DNA of 64,000 nucleotides from Micromonospora sp. NBC_01699 (GTDB taxonomy: Bacteria; Actinomycetota; Actinomycetes; Mycobacteriales; Micromonosporaceae): assembly GCF_036250065.1 (NCBI RefSeq), contig NZ_CP109199.1, forward strand, positions 1,240,001 to 1,304,000, given 5' to 3'. Shown piece after piece: positions 1 to 8,197 of the stretch (positions are counted from its first letter, which is position 1; the number at the start of each line of letters is the position of its first letter). Below the pieces are notes generated by a model. That model made no database searches, had not been told where the DNA came from, and saw only the letters and a program-made list of their open reading frames with translations. The position numbers were made by a program, and so were the translations under genes.

Positions 1-1537
1 CCACCGGCTGGTCCACCTCGAACCGGCCGAGGTGGACCTGATCTGCTCGCCGGCCCGCCCGATCCTGCTCGCCCGCAAGCGGGCCGGTTCCCTGCCGGAG
101 AGTGTCGCGCCCCGCAACCCCAACCTCGGCGTGATGCTGCCCTCGGCGCCGCACCACCACCTGCTGCTCGACGAGCCGGGACTCGGCACCCTCGTAATGA
201 CCAGCGGCAACATCTCCGGTTATCCGATCGCGTACCGGAACGAGGAGGCGCTGGAGCAGCTCTTCGAGATCGCCGACGTGATGCTCTACCACGACCGGGA
301 CATCGAGATCCGGGTGGACGACTCGGTGGTCCGGCTCTCCACCCACCCCGAACTGGAGCGGTCGCTGCTCACCTTCCTGCGCCGGGCCCGGGGCTACGCG
401 CCGTACCCGGTCGACGTCGGGCGGCCGTTGGCCACGGTGGTGGCCTACGGCGCGGAGTTGAAGACGACAGTGGCGCTGAGCAGCGGTAACCGGGTCTATC
501 TGAGCCAGCATATCGGCGACCTGAAGAACGACGAGACCTACGCGTCGCACCGCCGGGCCGCCGAACACCTGGCCGGTCTCTACGAGATCCGGCCACAACT
601 GCGGGCGTACGACCTGCACCCGCAGTTCCGTTCCACCAGGTCGGCGTCGGCCGGTGACGCCGAGGAACCGGCGACCGAGTTCGTGCAGCACCACCACGCG
701 CACATGGCGTCGTGCATGGCCGAGCACCGGCTCACCGGCCCGACGCTCGGTGTTGTCTTCGACGGGGCCGGCTACGGCGAGGACGGGACGATCTGGGGCG
801 GGGAGTTCCTGCTCGGCGACTACGCGTCCGTACGGCGGGTGGCGCATTTGCGACCACTCGCGCTGGTCGGCGGCGACCAGGCGGTGCGCGAGCCCATCCG
901 GACCGGGCTCGCCCTCGCCCTCGACGCCCTCGACGACCCCGACCTGGTCACGGCGGCGTTCCCGGTGCTCGCCACCCTCTCCGAGCAGCACCGGCACGTC
1001 TACGGCCGGATGGCGGCCCGTGGCATCAACTCGCCGATGACGTCGAGCATGGGTCGCCTCTTCGACGGCATCGCCGCGCTGCTCGACGTCTGCGTCCGGG
1101 CCGAGTACGAGGCACAGGGGCCGATCGAGCTCGAAGGGCTGCTGGAGCGCGACCTGAAACCGGACCGGGCCTACCACTTCGACGCCGAGGTCACCGGCGG
1201 GGTCACCCAGCTCGACCCCCGGCCGGTGGTCCGCGCGGTCGCCGCCGACCTGGCCGCCGGGATCGACCTGCCCCGGATCAGCCGCCGGTTCCACACGGCC
1301 GTGGTCGATGCCGTGACCAGGCAGTGCCTGGCGGTACGCGACACCACCGGGGTCGACCGGATAGTCCTCTCCGGTGGTGTCTACCTGAACGAGTTCCTGC
1401 TGGTCAATTGTATGATCGACCTCGCCCGGCAGGGTCTGACCGTGCACTGCCACCGGCAGGTGCCGACCAACGACGGAGGGATCGCCCTCGGCCAGGTGCT
1501 GGTCGCGGACGCCCGTACCCAGACAGGAAACCGGTAG
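1..1537 (+). CDS. hypF: HypF-type carbamoyltransferase, C-terminal part (5' end outside window)
   Basis: HypF makes the carbamoyl/cyanide precursor for the NiFe-hydrogenase active site: it forms carbamoyl-adenylate and passes the carbamoyl group to HypE. The reading frame is open from base 2 and ends with TAG at 1535-1537, so the acylphosphatase and zinc-finger N-terminus lies outside the window. What remains is the end of a YrdC-like domain (VMTSGNISGYPI, then RVDDSVV) followed by a Kae1-like domain. Visible Kae1-type motifs are the metal-binding FVQHHHAHM, the glycine-rich FDGAGYGEDGTIWGGEF, LSGGVYLNEFL and the terminal TNDGGIALGQ. The YrdC-then-Kae1 order fits HypF and not the antibiotic O-carbamoyltransferases, which have the reverse order. 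The following aminotransferase begins two bases after the stop, so the two are probably co-transcribed. No hydrogenase gene is visible here. Confidence 0.9.
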   Translation, partial: HRLVHLEPAEVDLICSPARPILLARKRAGSLPESVAPRNPNLGVMLPSAPHHHLLLDEPGLGTLVMTSGNISGYPIAYRNEEALEQLFEIADVMLYHDRDIEIRVDDSVVRLSTHPELERSLLTFLRRARGYAPYPVDVGRPLATVVAYGAELKTTVALSSGNRVYLSQHIGDLKNDETYASHRRAAEHLAGLYEIRPQLRAYDLHPQFRSTRSASAGDAEEPATEFVQHHHAHMASCMAEHRLTGPTLGVVFDGAGYGEDGTIWGGEFLLGDYASVRRVAHLRPLALVGGDQAVREPIRTGLALALDALDDPDLVTAAFPVLATLSEQHRHVYGRMAARGINSPMTSSMGRLFDGIAALLDVCVRAEYEAQGPIELEGLLERDLKPDRAYHFDAEVTGGVTQLDPRPVVRAVAADLAAGIDLPRISRRFHTAVVDAVTRQCLAVRDTTGVDRIVLSGGVYLNEFLLVNCMIDLARQGLTVHCHRQVPTNDGGIALGQVLVADARTQTGNR

Positions 1538-1539
1538 CC

Positions 1540-2964
1540 GTGAGCGCAGAGGTGGCAGTTCACAGCGATGAGGCGGCGGCTCGCGGCGGTGCCGTGGCGA
1601 GCACCCATGACGTGCCGATGGACAGTCCGATCCGGACCGACGGCTTGGTGATCGGCGACGATGCGTACGCCTTCGTCCGGGCTCGTGAGTCCAGCGCCCG
1701 GACGTACGCCAACGACGTCGACCGGGTGCTCGGCTACGGCCGGCTGGCCCGGGTGCAGGACACCGACGGTCGGGTCTACCTGGACTGCCTCTCGGCGGCC
1801 GGCACCCTCGCCCTCGGGCACAACCATCCGGCGGTCGACACCGCCGTGCGCGAGTATCTCGACTCGGGCGGGTTGCAGCAGGCACTGGACCTGACCACAC
1901 CGGCCAAGTACCGCTTCCTGCGTACGCTCTACCGGCTGCTGCCGGCGGGTTTCGCCGCCACCGCGAAGGTGCAGTTCTGCGGTCCCAGCGGCGCGGACGC
2001 GACCGAGGCGGCGGTCAAGCTGTTCAAGTCCGCCACCGGACGCCGTACAGTGCTCGCCTTCCACGGCGCCTACCACGGCATGACGGCCGGCGCGCTGAGC
2101 CTGACCGGCAACCTGCGGGCCAAGGAACGCGTGGCGTCGCTCATGCCGGACGTGCACTTCCTGCCGTACCCCTACGACTACCGCTGCCCGTTCGGCCTCG
2201 GCGGTGCCCAGGCGACGCGGGCCGGGCTGCGTTACATCGAGAGCGTCCTGACCGATCCGGAGAGCGGGATCACCAAGCCGGCGGCGATCATCATCGAGGC
2301 GGTGCAGGGCGAGGGCGGGGTCATCCCGGCGCCGCCCGAGTGGCTGCGGGGCCTGCGCGAGATCACCGCCCGGCTGGACGTCCCGTTGATAGTGGACGAG
2401 ATCCAGACCGGCTTCGGCCGGACGGGGCACATGTTCGCCTTCGAACACGCCGGCATCGAACCGGACGCCGTGCTCCTGTCCAAGGCGGTCGGCGGTGGGT
2501 ACCCGCTCTCCCTGGTGGCGTACCACGAGCGGTACGACGGCTGGCGGCCCGGATCGCACGCCGGCACCTTCCGGGGCAACCAGCTCGGCATGGTGGCCGG
2601 CGCCGCGACCATGGCGTTCATCGAGTCGAACGGCCTGGTCGAGCAGGCGGCGGTCAAGGGCGAACTGCTCGGCTCACTGCTGCGTGCCATCGCCGCCCGG
2701 CGTCCGGAGATCGGCGACGTACGCGGTCGCGGCCTGATGTGGGGCCTGGAGATCGTCGACCCCGACGGACCCGTCGACGCGCTCGGCAGCCGGCCGCCGG
2801 ACGGTGTCCGGGCCCGCGAGCTGAAGCGCCGCTGCCTCGACAACGGGCTGCTGATCGAGAGCGGGGGCCGGCACGGCGCCGTGCTTCGGCTGCTGCCGCC
2901 GCTGGTCATCACCGAGGAGGAGATCGCGGAACTGGGCGAGAAGCTGGACCGCTCGTTCGACTGA
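1540..2964 (+). CDS. Diaminobutyrate--2-oxoglutarate-type class III aminotransferase
   Basis: A 474-residue PLP-dependent fold-type I aminotransferase. Close relatives interconvert L-aspartate semialdehyde and L-2,4-diaminobutyrate with glutamate as amino donor. Seen directly: FCGPSGADATEAAVKL (PLP phosphate region), VDEIQTGFGRTG with D286/E287, and LLSKAVGGG with the Schiff-base lysine at about K315. The PYPYDYRCPFG stretch is characteristic of the diaminobutyrate branch. The GTG at 1540 is chosen because AGGAAA at 1525-1530 gives good spacing; ATG 1618 is an alternative that would remove 26 poorly conserved residues. The gene directly follows hypF. It is not in an ectoine operon (no ectA or ectC nearby), so the product could feed a siderophore or a peptide metabolite, perhaps the cluster beginning at 5409; that link is inference. 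Confidence 0.85.
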   Translation: MSAEVAVHSDEAAARGGAVASTHDVPMDSPIRTDGLVIGDDAYAFVRARESSARTYANDVDRVLGYGRLARVQDTDGRVYLDCLSAAGTLALGHNHPAVDTAVREYLDSGGLQQALDLTTPAKYRFLRTLYRLLPAGFAATAKVQFCGPSGADATEAAVKLFKSATGRRTVLAFHGAYHGMTAGALSLTGNLRAKERVASLMPDVHFLPYPYDYRCPFGLGGAQATRAGLRYIESVLTDPESGITKPAAIIIEAVQGEGGVIPAPPEWLRGLREITARLDVPLIVDEIQTGFGRTGHMFAFEHAGIEPDAVLLSKAVGGGYPLSLVAYHERYDGWRPGSHAGTFRGNQLGMVAGAATMAFIESNGLVEQAAVKGELLGSLLRAIAARRPEIGDVRGRGLMWGLEIVDPDGPVDALGSRPPDGVRARELKRRCLDNGLLIESGGRHGAVLRLLPPLVITEEEIAELGEKLDRSFD

Positions 2965-3039
2965 CCGGGCTCGTCGGCGTCCGGCCCGGCGACACCGCCG
3001 GTCCACGGCCCGAACCGATCGCGCCCACGGAGGATCGCG

Positions 3040-4179
3040 ATGGCGTCAGGAAGGTCATCGCCCACCACCGACGATCCGATCACCGAAGCATCCCCCGGGG
3101 CGGACGGCGCGCGTAGCGAGGCGGTGCTGCGTAGCGAGGCGGTGCGGGTCCGGATACGGCTGCTCGACCGGGTGCTGCTCGACCGGGACCGTGGCCTGCG
3201 CCGGGTGCGTCGCCGGCTGACCGACACCCTCGGCCTGCGCGGCACCACGGCGTTCGACCGGGCGTTGCTGCGCGAACTCGCCGGGTCGAACAGCCCGGGT
3301 ACGCGCCACGGCGCGTGCGCCGCCAGGATCTGCCCGCCGGACGGCCGGCTGCTGCTGGAGTACGAGTACCCACCGCCCGACGTGATCCCGGCGGCGACCG
3401 GGTACCACGGCGATCCGGTACGCCCCGAGCCCCGTCCCGCCACCGAGATCGGCACCCGGTACGCGTACCTCCTGGCCCGGATCACCCTGCGGGTCCTGGC
3501 CGGCGCGTTCGACGCCACGCCGGCCTCCCTGGTGGACCGGATAGTCCTCAACGGCTACCGGACCACCGGCCCGACCAGGACCCTGCTGGTCAGTACGGAC
3601 GCCATCCGGGACAGCTTCGAGCGGCTCGACCTGGACGCCCCGGCGCCTGACCCGGTGACCTGCCTGCGGCTCGGGCTGGGGGCGCGGGTGTCGCCACAGC
3701 CGTACGCGTCGCTGCCCGTCGAGCCCGTCGCCGATGTCGACCTGTCGGACTGCCGGTTCGTCGAGCAGACCGGGCCGACGGTCGACCTGTCCGGGCGCCC
3801 GGACCTGCGGACCCTGCCCTCGGCTGAGTACGCGCAGGTCATCCGTTGCCTCTTCGAGGCGCTCGGCTGGTCGGACTGGACCGTGCGGGAGTCGTCGGGT
3901 GCCGACGTCGACGCGCTCGCGATCGACCCGGTCGGCGGCGGGGTGCGGGTGGTGCAGGCGTGGCGGCACGGTGTCGGGGCGGCCGGGGTGCAGGACCTGG
4001 TCGACACGCTGGACAACTGGTCGGCCGGAGCGGGCGTACTGGTCAGCGCGGGGCCCATCGGCACGGCCGATCGGGCCCGCGCGCTCGGCGACGGTCGCAT
4101 CGAGGTGGTCGACGGCGGTCGCCTGCGGTTGATGCTGCGCGAACACCTCGTGCCGGACCTGGTGGTGGATCCGGACTGA
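3040..4179 (+). CDS. Mrr-type restriction-endonuclease-fold protein with a substituted catalytic lysine
   Basis: A 379-residue protein whose last ~115 residues (about 260-370) follow the Mrr catalytic-domain pattern: a conserved LFEALGW helix, VDALAIDP with the acidic residue D291, VVQAWRH, GVQDLVDTL, GVLVSAG and a final IEVVDGGRLRLML. In active Mrr-like enzymes the third motif is Q-x-K; here it reads Q306-A-W308, so the catalytic lysine is replaced by tryptophan. The N-terminal region (105-245), including the LEYEYPPPDVIPA segment, matches the extension found in actinobacterial restriction-system proteins. A strong GGAGGA at 3029-3034 sets the ATG start. If the lysine is really lost the protein may bind DNA without cutting. 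A tandem 18-base repeat lies near its 5' end. It stands alone, 75 bases after the aminotransferase, and points toward the VWA gene. Confidence 0.7.
   Translation: MASGRSSPTTDDPITEASPGADGARSEAVLRSEAVRVRIRLLDRVLLDRDRGLRRVRRRLTDTLGLRGTTAFDRALLRELAGSNSPGTRHGACAARICPPDGRLLLEYEYPPPDVIPAATGYHGDPVRPEPRPATEIGTRYAYLLARITLRVLAGAFDATPASLVDRIVLNGYRTTGPTRTLLVSTDAIRDSFERLDLDAPAPDPVTCLRLGLGARVSPQPYASLPVEPVADVDLSDCRFVEQTGPTVDLSGRPDLRTLPSAEYAQVIRCLFEALGWSDWTVRESSGADVDALAIDPVGGGVRVVQAWRHGVGAAGVQDLVDTLDNWSAGAGVLVSAGPIGTADRARALGDGRIEVVDGGRLRLMLREHLVPDLVVDPD
3111..3146 (+). repeat. Two tandem 18-base in-frame repeats
   Basis: The unit GCGTAGCGAGGCGGTGC plus one base occurs twice in a row inside the Mrr-like gene and encodes RSEAV(L/R) twice. 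The GCGAGGCG core recurs in the repeat at 16621-16665, suggesting a family of small GC-rich repeats that tolerate insertion into reading frames. Confidence 0.7.
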
Positions 4180-4236
4180 CGACCCGGTTCTCCGGCCACC
4201 AGACCACGACGGCCGTCGCGTCCGGGACCACCGGTC

Positions 4237-4260
4237 CGGCCACCGCTTCGGGGGTGGCCG
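4237..4260. terminator. GC-rich hairpin between convergent genes
   Basis: CGGCCACC at 4237-4244 pairs perfectly with GGTGGCCG at 4253-4260 around an 8-base loop. It lies between the stops of the convergent Mrr-like and VWA genes, so it could terminate transcription from both sides. There is no U-tract, as is common in actinobacteria. Confidence 0.55.
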
Positions 4261-4261
4261 C

Positions 4262-4846
4262 TCAGGTGCTCAGTGCCGGCAGCGCGGTGAAGTGCTCGGT
4301 GGGCGCCTCGATGTGCAGACCCTGCACTTGGGACGGGTCCGCGAGGCTGGCCGAACTGGCCCGGATGCTGCCGATGAGAGTGTTCATGATCTCGCGTACC
4401 TGGACTGCCGGGTCGTCGTGCTTCGCCTCGAACGCGAACCGGGTGGCGATCCGTCGCAGGGTCTCGCGATTGGCGTCGCCGAAGCCGAAGCTGACCACCT
4501 CCGGGCGGTAGATCGGGGTGCCCCTCGCCAACTCGGCCAGGTCCCGGTCGATGGCGGCACGCAGACCGCGGAACGCCTCGGCGAGGTCGGTGCCGCCCTC
4601 CACGAGTACGTCGGGGATCGCCACCTCCGCCAGGTGACACAGGGGCAGCTGCGTCCGCACCTCGTCGGAGAACGTGACGAGTGCGATCCGGGCGATCTCC
4701 CCGACGGTCGGGTTCGATTCCATTTCGAGTTTCAGATCCGGTAGCGCCGTGTTGAGGGCCTCGATCGGACCACCGGCCATGGAGGCACTCACGTCAACGA
4801 GCAGGAATACCGGGAACACCCGGAACTGCTCGGCGGGTGTGCTCAC
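4262..4846 (-). CDS. Short von Willebrand factor A (TerY-like) domain protein
   Basis: A 194-residue protein that is nearly all VWA domain. The metal-ion-dependent adhesion site is visible in part: DVSAS at residues 18-22 and the threonine of GGTDL near 86. TerY-type VWA proteins normally have a further segment ending in a DG-x-PTD motif that supplies the third MIDAS aspartate before the RPVVVSFGFGDAN-type strand. Here residue ~114 (YRP) runs straight into EVVSFGFGDAN, so about 25-30 residues including that motif seem to be absent. The deletion keeps the frame. The GTG start at 4846 has a GGGAGAG ribosome site. The zinc-ribbon gene lies immediately upstream on the same strand, so the pair is probably one operon; VWA/zinc-ribbon pairs are common in tellurium-resistance-like and conflict-related systems. 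Confidence 0.75.
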   Translation of the reverse strand: MSTPAEQFRVFPVFLLVDVSASMAGGPIEALNTALPDLKLEMESNPTVGEIARIALVTFSDEVRTQLPLCHLAEVAIPDVLVEGGTDLAEAFRGLRAAIDRDLAELARGTPIYRPEVVSFGFGDANRETLRRIATRFAFEAKHDDPAVQVREIMNTLIGSIRASSASLADPSQVQGLHIEAPTEHFTALPALST

Positions 4847-4884
4847 GGTCTCTCCCTACCGATCGGCGATACCTGCGGGGCGGA

Positions 4885-5244
4885 TCAGTCCGATCCGGGG
4901 CCGGGGAGACTGTCGATGACGCCGTCGACCGGACCCGAGTTGCCGCACCGTCGACAGTGGAACGCCTCCCACGACTCGTCCCAGCAGCCGAGTTTCCGAC
5001 ACCGGCCGCACCGTACGAAACTCGCCGCCCCGCAGTGCGGGCATCCGGTGTAGCCCTCGGCGACGCCGAACGAGGCATGGGTGGTCCCATCCTCTCCGGG
5101 GATGACGCTGCCGGGGCGCTGGCGCGATGCGCCGACAGCGACGTACCCCTGCTCCTGGCGGACGAAGCGGATGACCGACGGTTGGCTCGAACGGCTGCAC
5201 AGCATGTTGACGAACAACAGCGCGTCGCTCACGACGCACATCAT
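4885..5244 (-). CDS. Zinc-ribbon protein resembling the TerY C-terminal metal-binding domain
   Basis: About 119 residues. The C-terminal half carries paired zinc-binding cysteines: CPHCG, CGRC, a lone C before WDESW, then CRRCG, the pattern of the zinc ribbon found at the C-terminus of TerY-like proteins. The N-terminal half begins MMCVVSDALLF and contains a QEQGYVAVGASRQRPG stretch. The reading frame is open farther upstream, but that stretch is arginine/proline-rich and looks non-coding. The best-supplied start may be the GTG at 5232 with GGTGGG 12-13 bases before it; ATG 5244 or 5241 are alternatives. The stop is 38 bases before the VWA start, so the two are likely co-transcribed and may form two halves of what is one chain elsewhere. 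Confidence 0.6.
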   Translation of the reverse strand: MMCVVSDALLFVNMLCSRSSQPSVIRFVRQEQGYVAVGASRQRPGSVIPGEDGTTHASFGVAEGYTGCPHCGAASFVRCGRCRKLGCWDESWEAFHCRRCGNSGPVDGVIDSLPGPGSD

Positions 5245-5408
5245 CCCACCGCATCGCCTGTCAGGGCTCGGCCTGGTGAGGCTCCGGGCCGGGACTCGGG
5301 TTCCGTCGCGGGGCGTGGAGGCCGTTTCCCAGGGTCGTCCACCCTGGCTATTTGATCGACGGATGTGATTTCCTGAGTGCCTTGCGGTTCGTGGTGTGGG
5401 GGTGACTC

Positions 5409-6785
5409 TTGGTTGTTGGTGCCGATATCCGGGCGGATCCGGACACTGCCGGCGGCGAGTCGTCACCGGCCGCCCCCACCGACGGGGGGCCGGCACGCCC
5501 GGTGGTGGTGAGTCGGGACTTCGGACTGTTCTGGGCGGCCCAGACGGCCAGCGCCGTCGGCGACCGGATCACCGGCTTCACCGTTCCGACCATGGCCATT
5601 CTGTTGCTCGACGCGTCCAACGCCGAGGTGGGGCTGGTGGCGGCGGCGGGCTGGCTGGCGTACCCGATTGTCGGCCTGTTCGCCGGTGCCCTGCTGGTCC
5701 GGGCCAACGTGCTACGGATCTCGGTGTACGCCGAACTTGTCCGCTGCGGGGTGTTCGCGCTGCTGGCGACGGCCGTGGTCGCCGGCTGGATCACCTCCGT
5801 CGGCCCCGTCGTCGCCCTGGTGGCCGCCGCCGGTGTCGCCACGGTGTTCAGCGACCTGTCCGGCCAGATCATGGTGCCGGCACTCGTGCCGCCGACCCGG
5901 TTGGTCGGCGCGAACTCCCGGCAGCAGGGCTCGGACAGCGCGTCGAAGCTCGTCGGTCCCGCCCTCGGCGGGGTGATCATCGGTGGGCTCGGCGCCGTCG
6001 CCGCGTTGCTCGTCGGGGCCGTCCCGTTCCTGCTCTCCGCGCTGTGCCGGGCACGGATCCGCCTCGCCCGACCGCCCCGGCCCGACCGGACGTCGGTGCT
6101 GGCGAGAGTGCGGGACGGACTGCGCTTCACCCGCCACCATCCCGTGCTTGCGCCACTGGTCGCGAGCGCCGCCTTCCGGGCGTTCGGGATCGGTGCCGTC
6201 GACGCGGTCCTGCTGCTGTTCGCCTACCGCGCACTCGGCATGTCCAGCGCGACAACCGGACTGCTGCTCGCGGTCGGTGCCGGGGCCGCGCTGGTCGGGG
6301 TGGTCTGCGCCGGGCCGTTGACCCGGCTGCTCGGCGCCCGGGGCGCGCTGGTGGCGACCTGCGCCGAGGGGCTGGCCTGGTGCGCGCTGCCGCTGTGCCT
6401 GCTGGTGTCGGCGCCGGTTGTCCTGCTGTTCGCGCTCAGGGCGTTCTCCGCGCTGTGGATGCCGACCTGGGGGGTGGTGGTCACCAGTGTGCGGCAGCGG
6501 GTGACCCCGGCCGACCGGCAGGCGACGGTACACGCCACCGCCCGCGTACTGACCTCCTCGGCGATTCCGCTCGGCGCGCTCACCGGCGCGATGGCCACGA
6601 GCCTGGCCGGTGGCGTACTCGGCTCGTCGGCGGGGCTCGCCGTGGTGATCGCCGCCGGGGGGCTGTGCATCGCCGGCTCGGTTCTGCTGCTCCCCGCGCG
6701 GCTGCCGGACCACAACGACCGCCGCCGTCCGTACCGCCTCGACAGTTGGGAGGGGTCATGTATCCCGAAACCACCAGGACACTGA
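5409..6785 (+). CDS. Major facilitator superfamily exporter (DHA3/EntS-like)
   Basis: A 458-residue polytopic membrane protein with roughly 12 hydrophobic segments. It begins with a ~35-residue cytoplasmic lead, then VSRDFGLFWAAQTASAVGD, the usual opening of the macrolide/enterobactin-type MFS drug exporters. Family members export small molecules by proton antiport. The TTG at 5409 is preceded by GGGGGTG, but a later GTG near 5505 (VVVSRDF) is possible. Its 3' end overlaps the radical SAM gene by 28 bases, so translation of the two is likely coupled. The likely role is export of, or self-resistance to, the cluster product. Confidence 0.85.
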   Translation: MVVGADIRADPDTAGGESSPAAPTDGGPARPVVVSRDFGLFWAAQTASAVGDRITGFTVPTMAILLLDASNAEVGLVAAAGWLAYPIVGLFAGALLVRANVLRISVYAELVRCGVFALLATAVVAGWITSVGPVVALVAAAGVATVFSDLSGQIMVPALVPPTRLVGANSRQQGSDSASKLVGPALGGVIIGGLGAVAALLVGAVPFLLSALCRARIRLARPPRPDRTSVLARVRDGLRFTRHHPVLAPLVASAAFRAFGIGAVDAVLLLFAYRALGMSSATTGLLLAVGAGAALVGVVCAGPLTRLLGARGALVATCAEGLAWCALPLCLLVSAPVVLLFALRAFSALWMPTWGVVVTSVRQRVTPADRQATVHATARVLTSSAIPLGALTGAMATSLAGGVLGSSAGLAVVIAAGGLCIAGSVLLLPARLPDHNDRRRPYRLDSWEGSCIPKPPGH

Positions 6786-7933
6786 ACGCCAAGGAGTTCG
6801 CCGACATCAAGCACACGGTGTCGCTGCGGTCGGCGGCACGAAGGCACTCGCGGGAGGACCCCGGCTACGCGGCGTCGCTGCCGCAGGAGATCAGCCTCCA
6901 GCTCACCTACCGGTGCAACCTGCGCTGCGTGCACTGCTACCAGTGGAACGAACAGGGCTTCTTCCGCGACTTCAGCTCGGTCAAGCAACGTACGGAGCTG
7001 GAGATCGGGGTGGTGGAGGAGGTGCTGCGGGTCACCGCGCCCAGCCGGTCCAAGCTGTTCCTGTGGGGCGGCGAGCCGCTGATGTACACCAGGTTCGCCG
7101 AGGTGGCCGAGCTGTTGGAGCGCTACCCGCGCACGGTGAACATGTGCACCAACGGCCTGCTGTTCCCGCGTCGGCTCGACGACCTGCTGCGCATCGGTGC
7201 GAACCTGAACCTCCTGGTCAGCCTCGACGGGCTGGGCGAGGAGCACGACGCGATCCGTGGCCGGGGCACCTTCGCCCGGACCACCGAGAACATCCGGCGC
7301 ATGCTCGAACTCAAGCGCGCCGGTGAGTTCGACGGAGAGGTCTCGCTGTCCTGCATGGTCTCCCACGTCACGGTGGGCACGATGTACGAGTTCATGGAGT
7401 GGGCCGAGGAACTGGGCGTCAACACCGTCTACTTCCAGTTTCCCTGGTACATCAGCCCCGAGGTCGCCCGAGCCATGGACGAGCTGTACGAGAAATCGTT
7501 CGCCTGGCTGGACAACGACACCGGCACCAGCAAGCCGACCTGGCACTCCTACACCTACCGGCTACCACCCGAGCTGCTACCGGACCTGCGCGAGTCGATG
7601 GCGCGGCTCGCCGCCCGCCGGTGGGGGGTGCGGGTGCGCTACCAACCACAGTTGGAACCTGACGAGTTGGAGGATTTCATCCTCGGCACCTCACGGCCCG
7701 CGCAGGGCCGCAGCAAGTGCCTCGCGGTGTCCAACCGGCTGGAGGTGCATGCCGACGGCAACGTCAGCTCGTGCAAGTTCTTCCCCGAGTTCGTGGTCGG
7801 CAACCTGCACGACACCGGCGTGGTCGAACTGTGGGGCGGGGAGGCGTTCCGCGAGGTACGCAAGATTCTTTCGGCCGGCGGCATGATGCCGGTCTGCTCG
7901 AAGTGCATCCTTCTATACCTGAACGGGGTGTGA
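6758..7933 (+). CDS. Radical SAM enzyme with SPASM-like C-terminus
   Basis: A 391-residue protein. The iron-sulfur/SAM motif C53-x3-C57-x2-C60 (YRCNLRCVHC) and the GGEP motif at 104-107 are intact, as are MCTNG (130s) and the SLDG strand. The C-terminus has C321, then VHADGNVSSCKFF (C339), a GNL-x5-VVELW segment and C380/C383, matching a reduced SPASM/twitch domain that binds an auxiliary cluster. Enzymes with this build modify peptides or carrier-bound substrates. The ATG at 6758 has GGGAGGGG just upstream. The carrier protein starts 3 bases after its stop, suggesting the substrate may be tethered to that carrier. No precursor peptide is evident next to it. The exact reaction cannot be read from the sequence. 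Confidence 0.88.
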   Translation: MYPETTRTLNAKEFADIKHTVSLRSAARRHSREDPGYAASLPQEISLQLTYRCNLRCVHCYQWNEQGFFRDFSSVKQRTELEIGVVEEVLRVTAPSRSKLFLWGGEPLMYTRFAEVAELLERYPRTVNMCTNGLLFPRRLDDLLRIGANLNLLVSLDGLGEEHDAIRGRGTFARTTENIRRMLELKRAGEFDGEVSLSCMVSHVTVGTMYEFMEWAEELGVNTVYFQFPWYISPEVARAMDELYEKSFAWLDNDTGTSKPTWHSYTYRLPPELLPDLRESMARLAARRWGVRVRYQPQLEPDELEDFILGTSRPAQGRSKCLAVSNRLEVHADGNVSSCKFFPEFVVGNLHDTGVVELWGGEAFREVRKILSAGGMMPVCSKCILLYLNGV

Positions 7934-7936
7934 CCG

Positions 7937-8197
7937 GTGGACGAGGTGTACGCGAAGATCAAGAACGTGCTCGCGGGCGTACTCGCGAACGGCACCGAGG
8001 CGGCCGACATCCCCACCGACGCCGACCTGGTGGAGGAGTACGGGCTGGACTCGTTGCAGGCGATCTCCTTCCTGCTCGGGGTGGAGGACGCCTTCGACAT
8101 CGAGCTGGACTACGAGTCGCTGAGCCTCGACCTGCTGCGCTCGGTGCGTACGTTCGGCGCCTGGATCGTCGCGCTGGACGGCGTGACGGTGCGGTGA
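7937..8197 (+). CDS. Acyl/peptidyl carrier protein
   Basis: An 86-residue acidic four-helix carrier. The phosphopantetheine serine is S39 in EEYGLDSLQAISF, and the downstream EDAFDIEL helix is typical of ACPs. The GTG start at 7937 lies 3 bases after the radical SAM stop, and its stop overlaps the GTG of the ATP-grasp gene (GTGA). No ketosynthase or adenylation domain is in the cluster, so loading by the ATP-grasp enzyme or in trans is the simplest idea. It is a biosynthetic carrier and not the housekeeping AcpP, judged by context. Confidence 0.9.
   Translation: MDEVYAKIKNVLAGVLANGTEAADIPTDADLVEEYGLDSLQAISFLLGVEDAFDIELDYESLSLDLLRSVRTFGAWIVALDGVTVR

Noticed and set aside
1-1537. Antibiotic O-carbamoyltransferase (TobZ/NodU type)
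   Set aside because: Those have the Kae1-like domain before the YrdC-like one; here the order is reversed, as in HypF.
4700-4725. tRNA T-arm-like GGGTTCGATTCC
   Set aside because: It is inside the VWA coding sequence, and no acceptor stem, anticodon arm or D-arm can be built around it.
5245-5496. Longer zinc-ribbon protein starting at 5496
   Set aside because: The added ~84 residues are low-complexity Arg/Pro and overlap the MFS gene start region; internal starts near 5232-5244 fit better.
6758-7933. The radical SAM gene as the missing FxsB of the FxSxx-type locus
   Set aside because: It lies ~37 kb away, is embedded and overlapping in a different cluster with a carrier protein, and has a short SPASM-like end without an attached HExxH domain.
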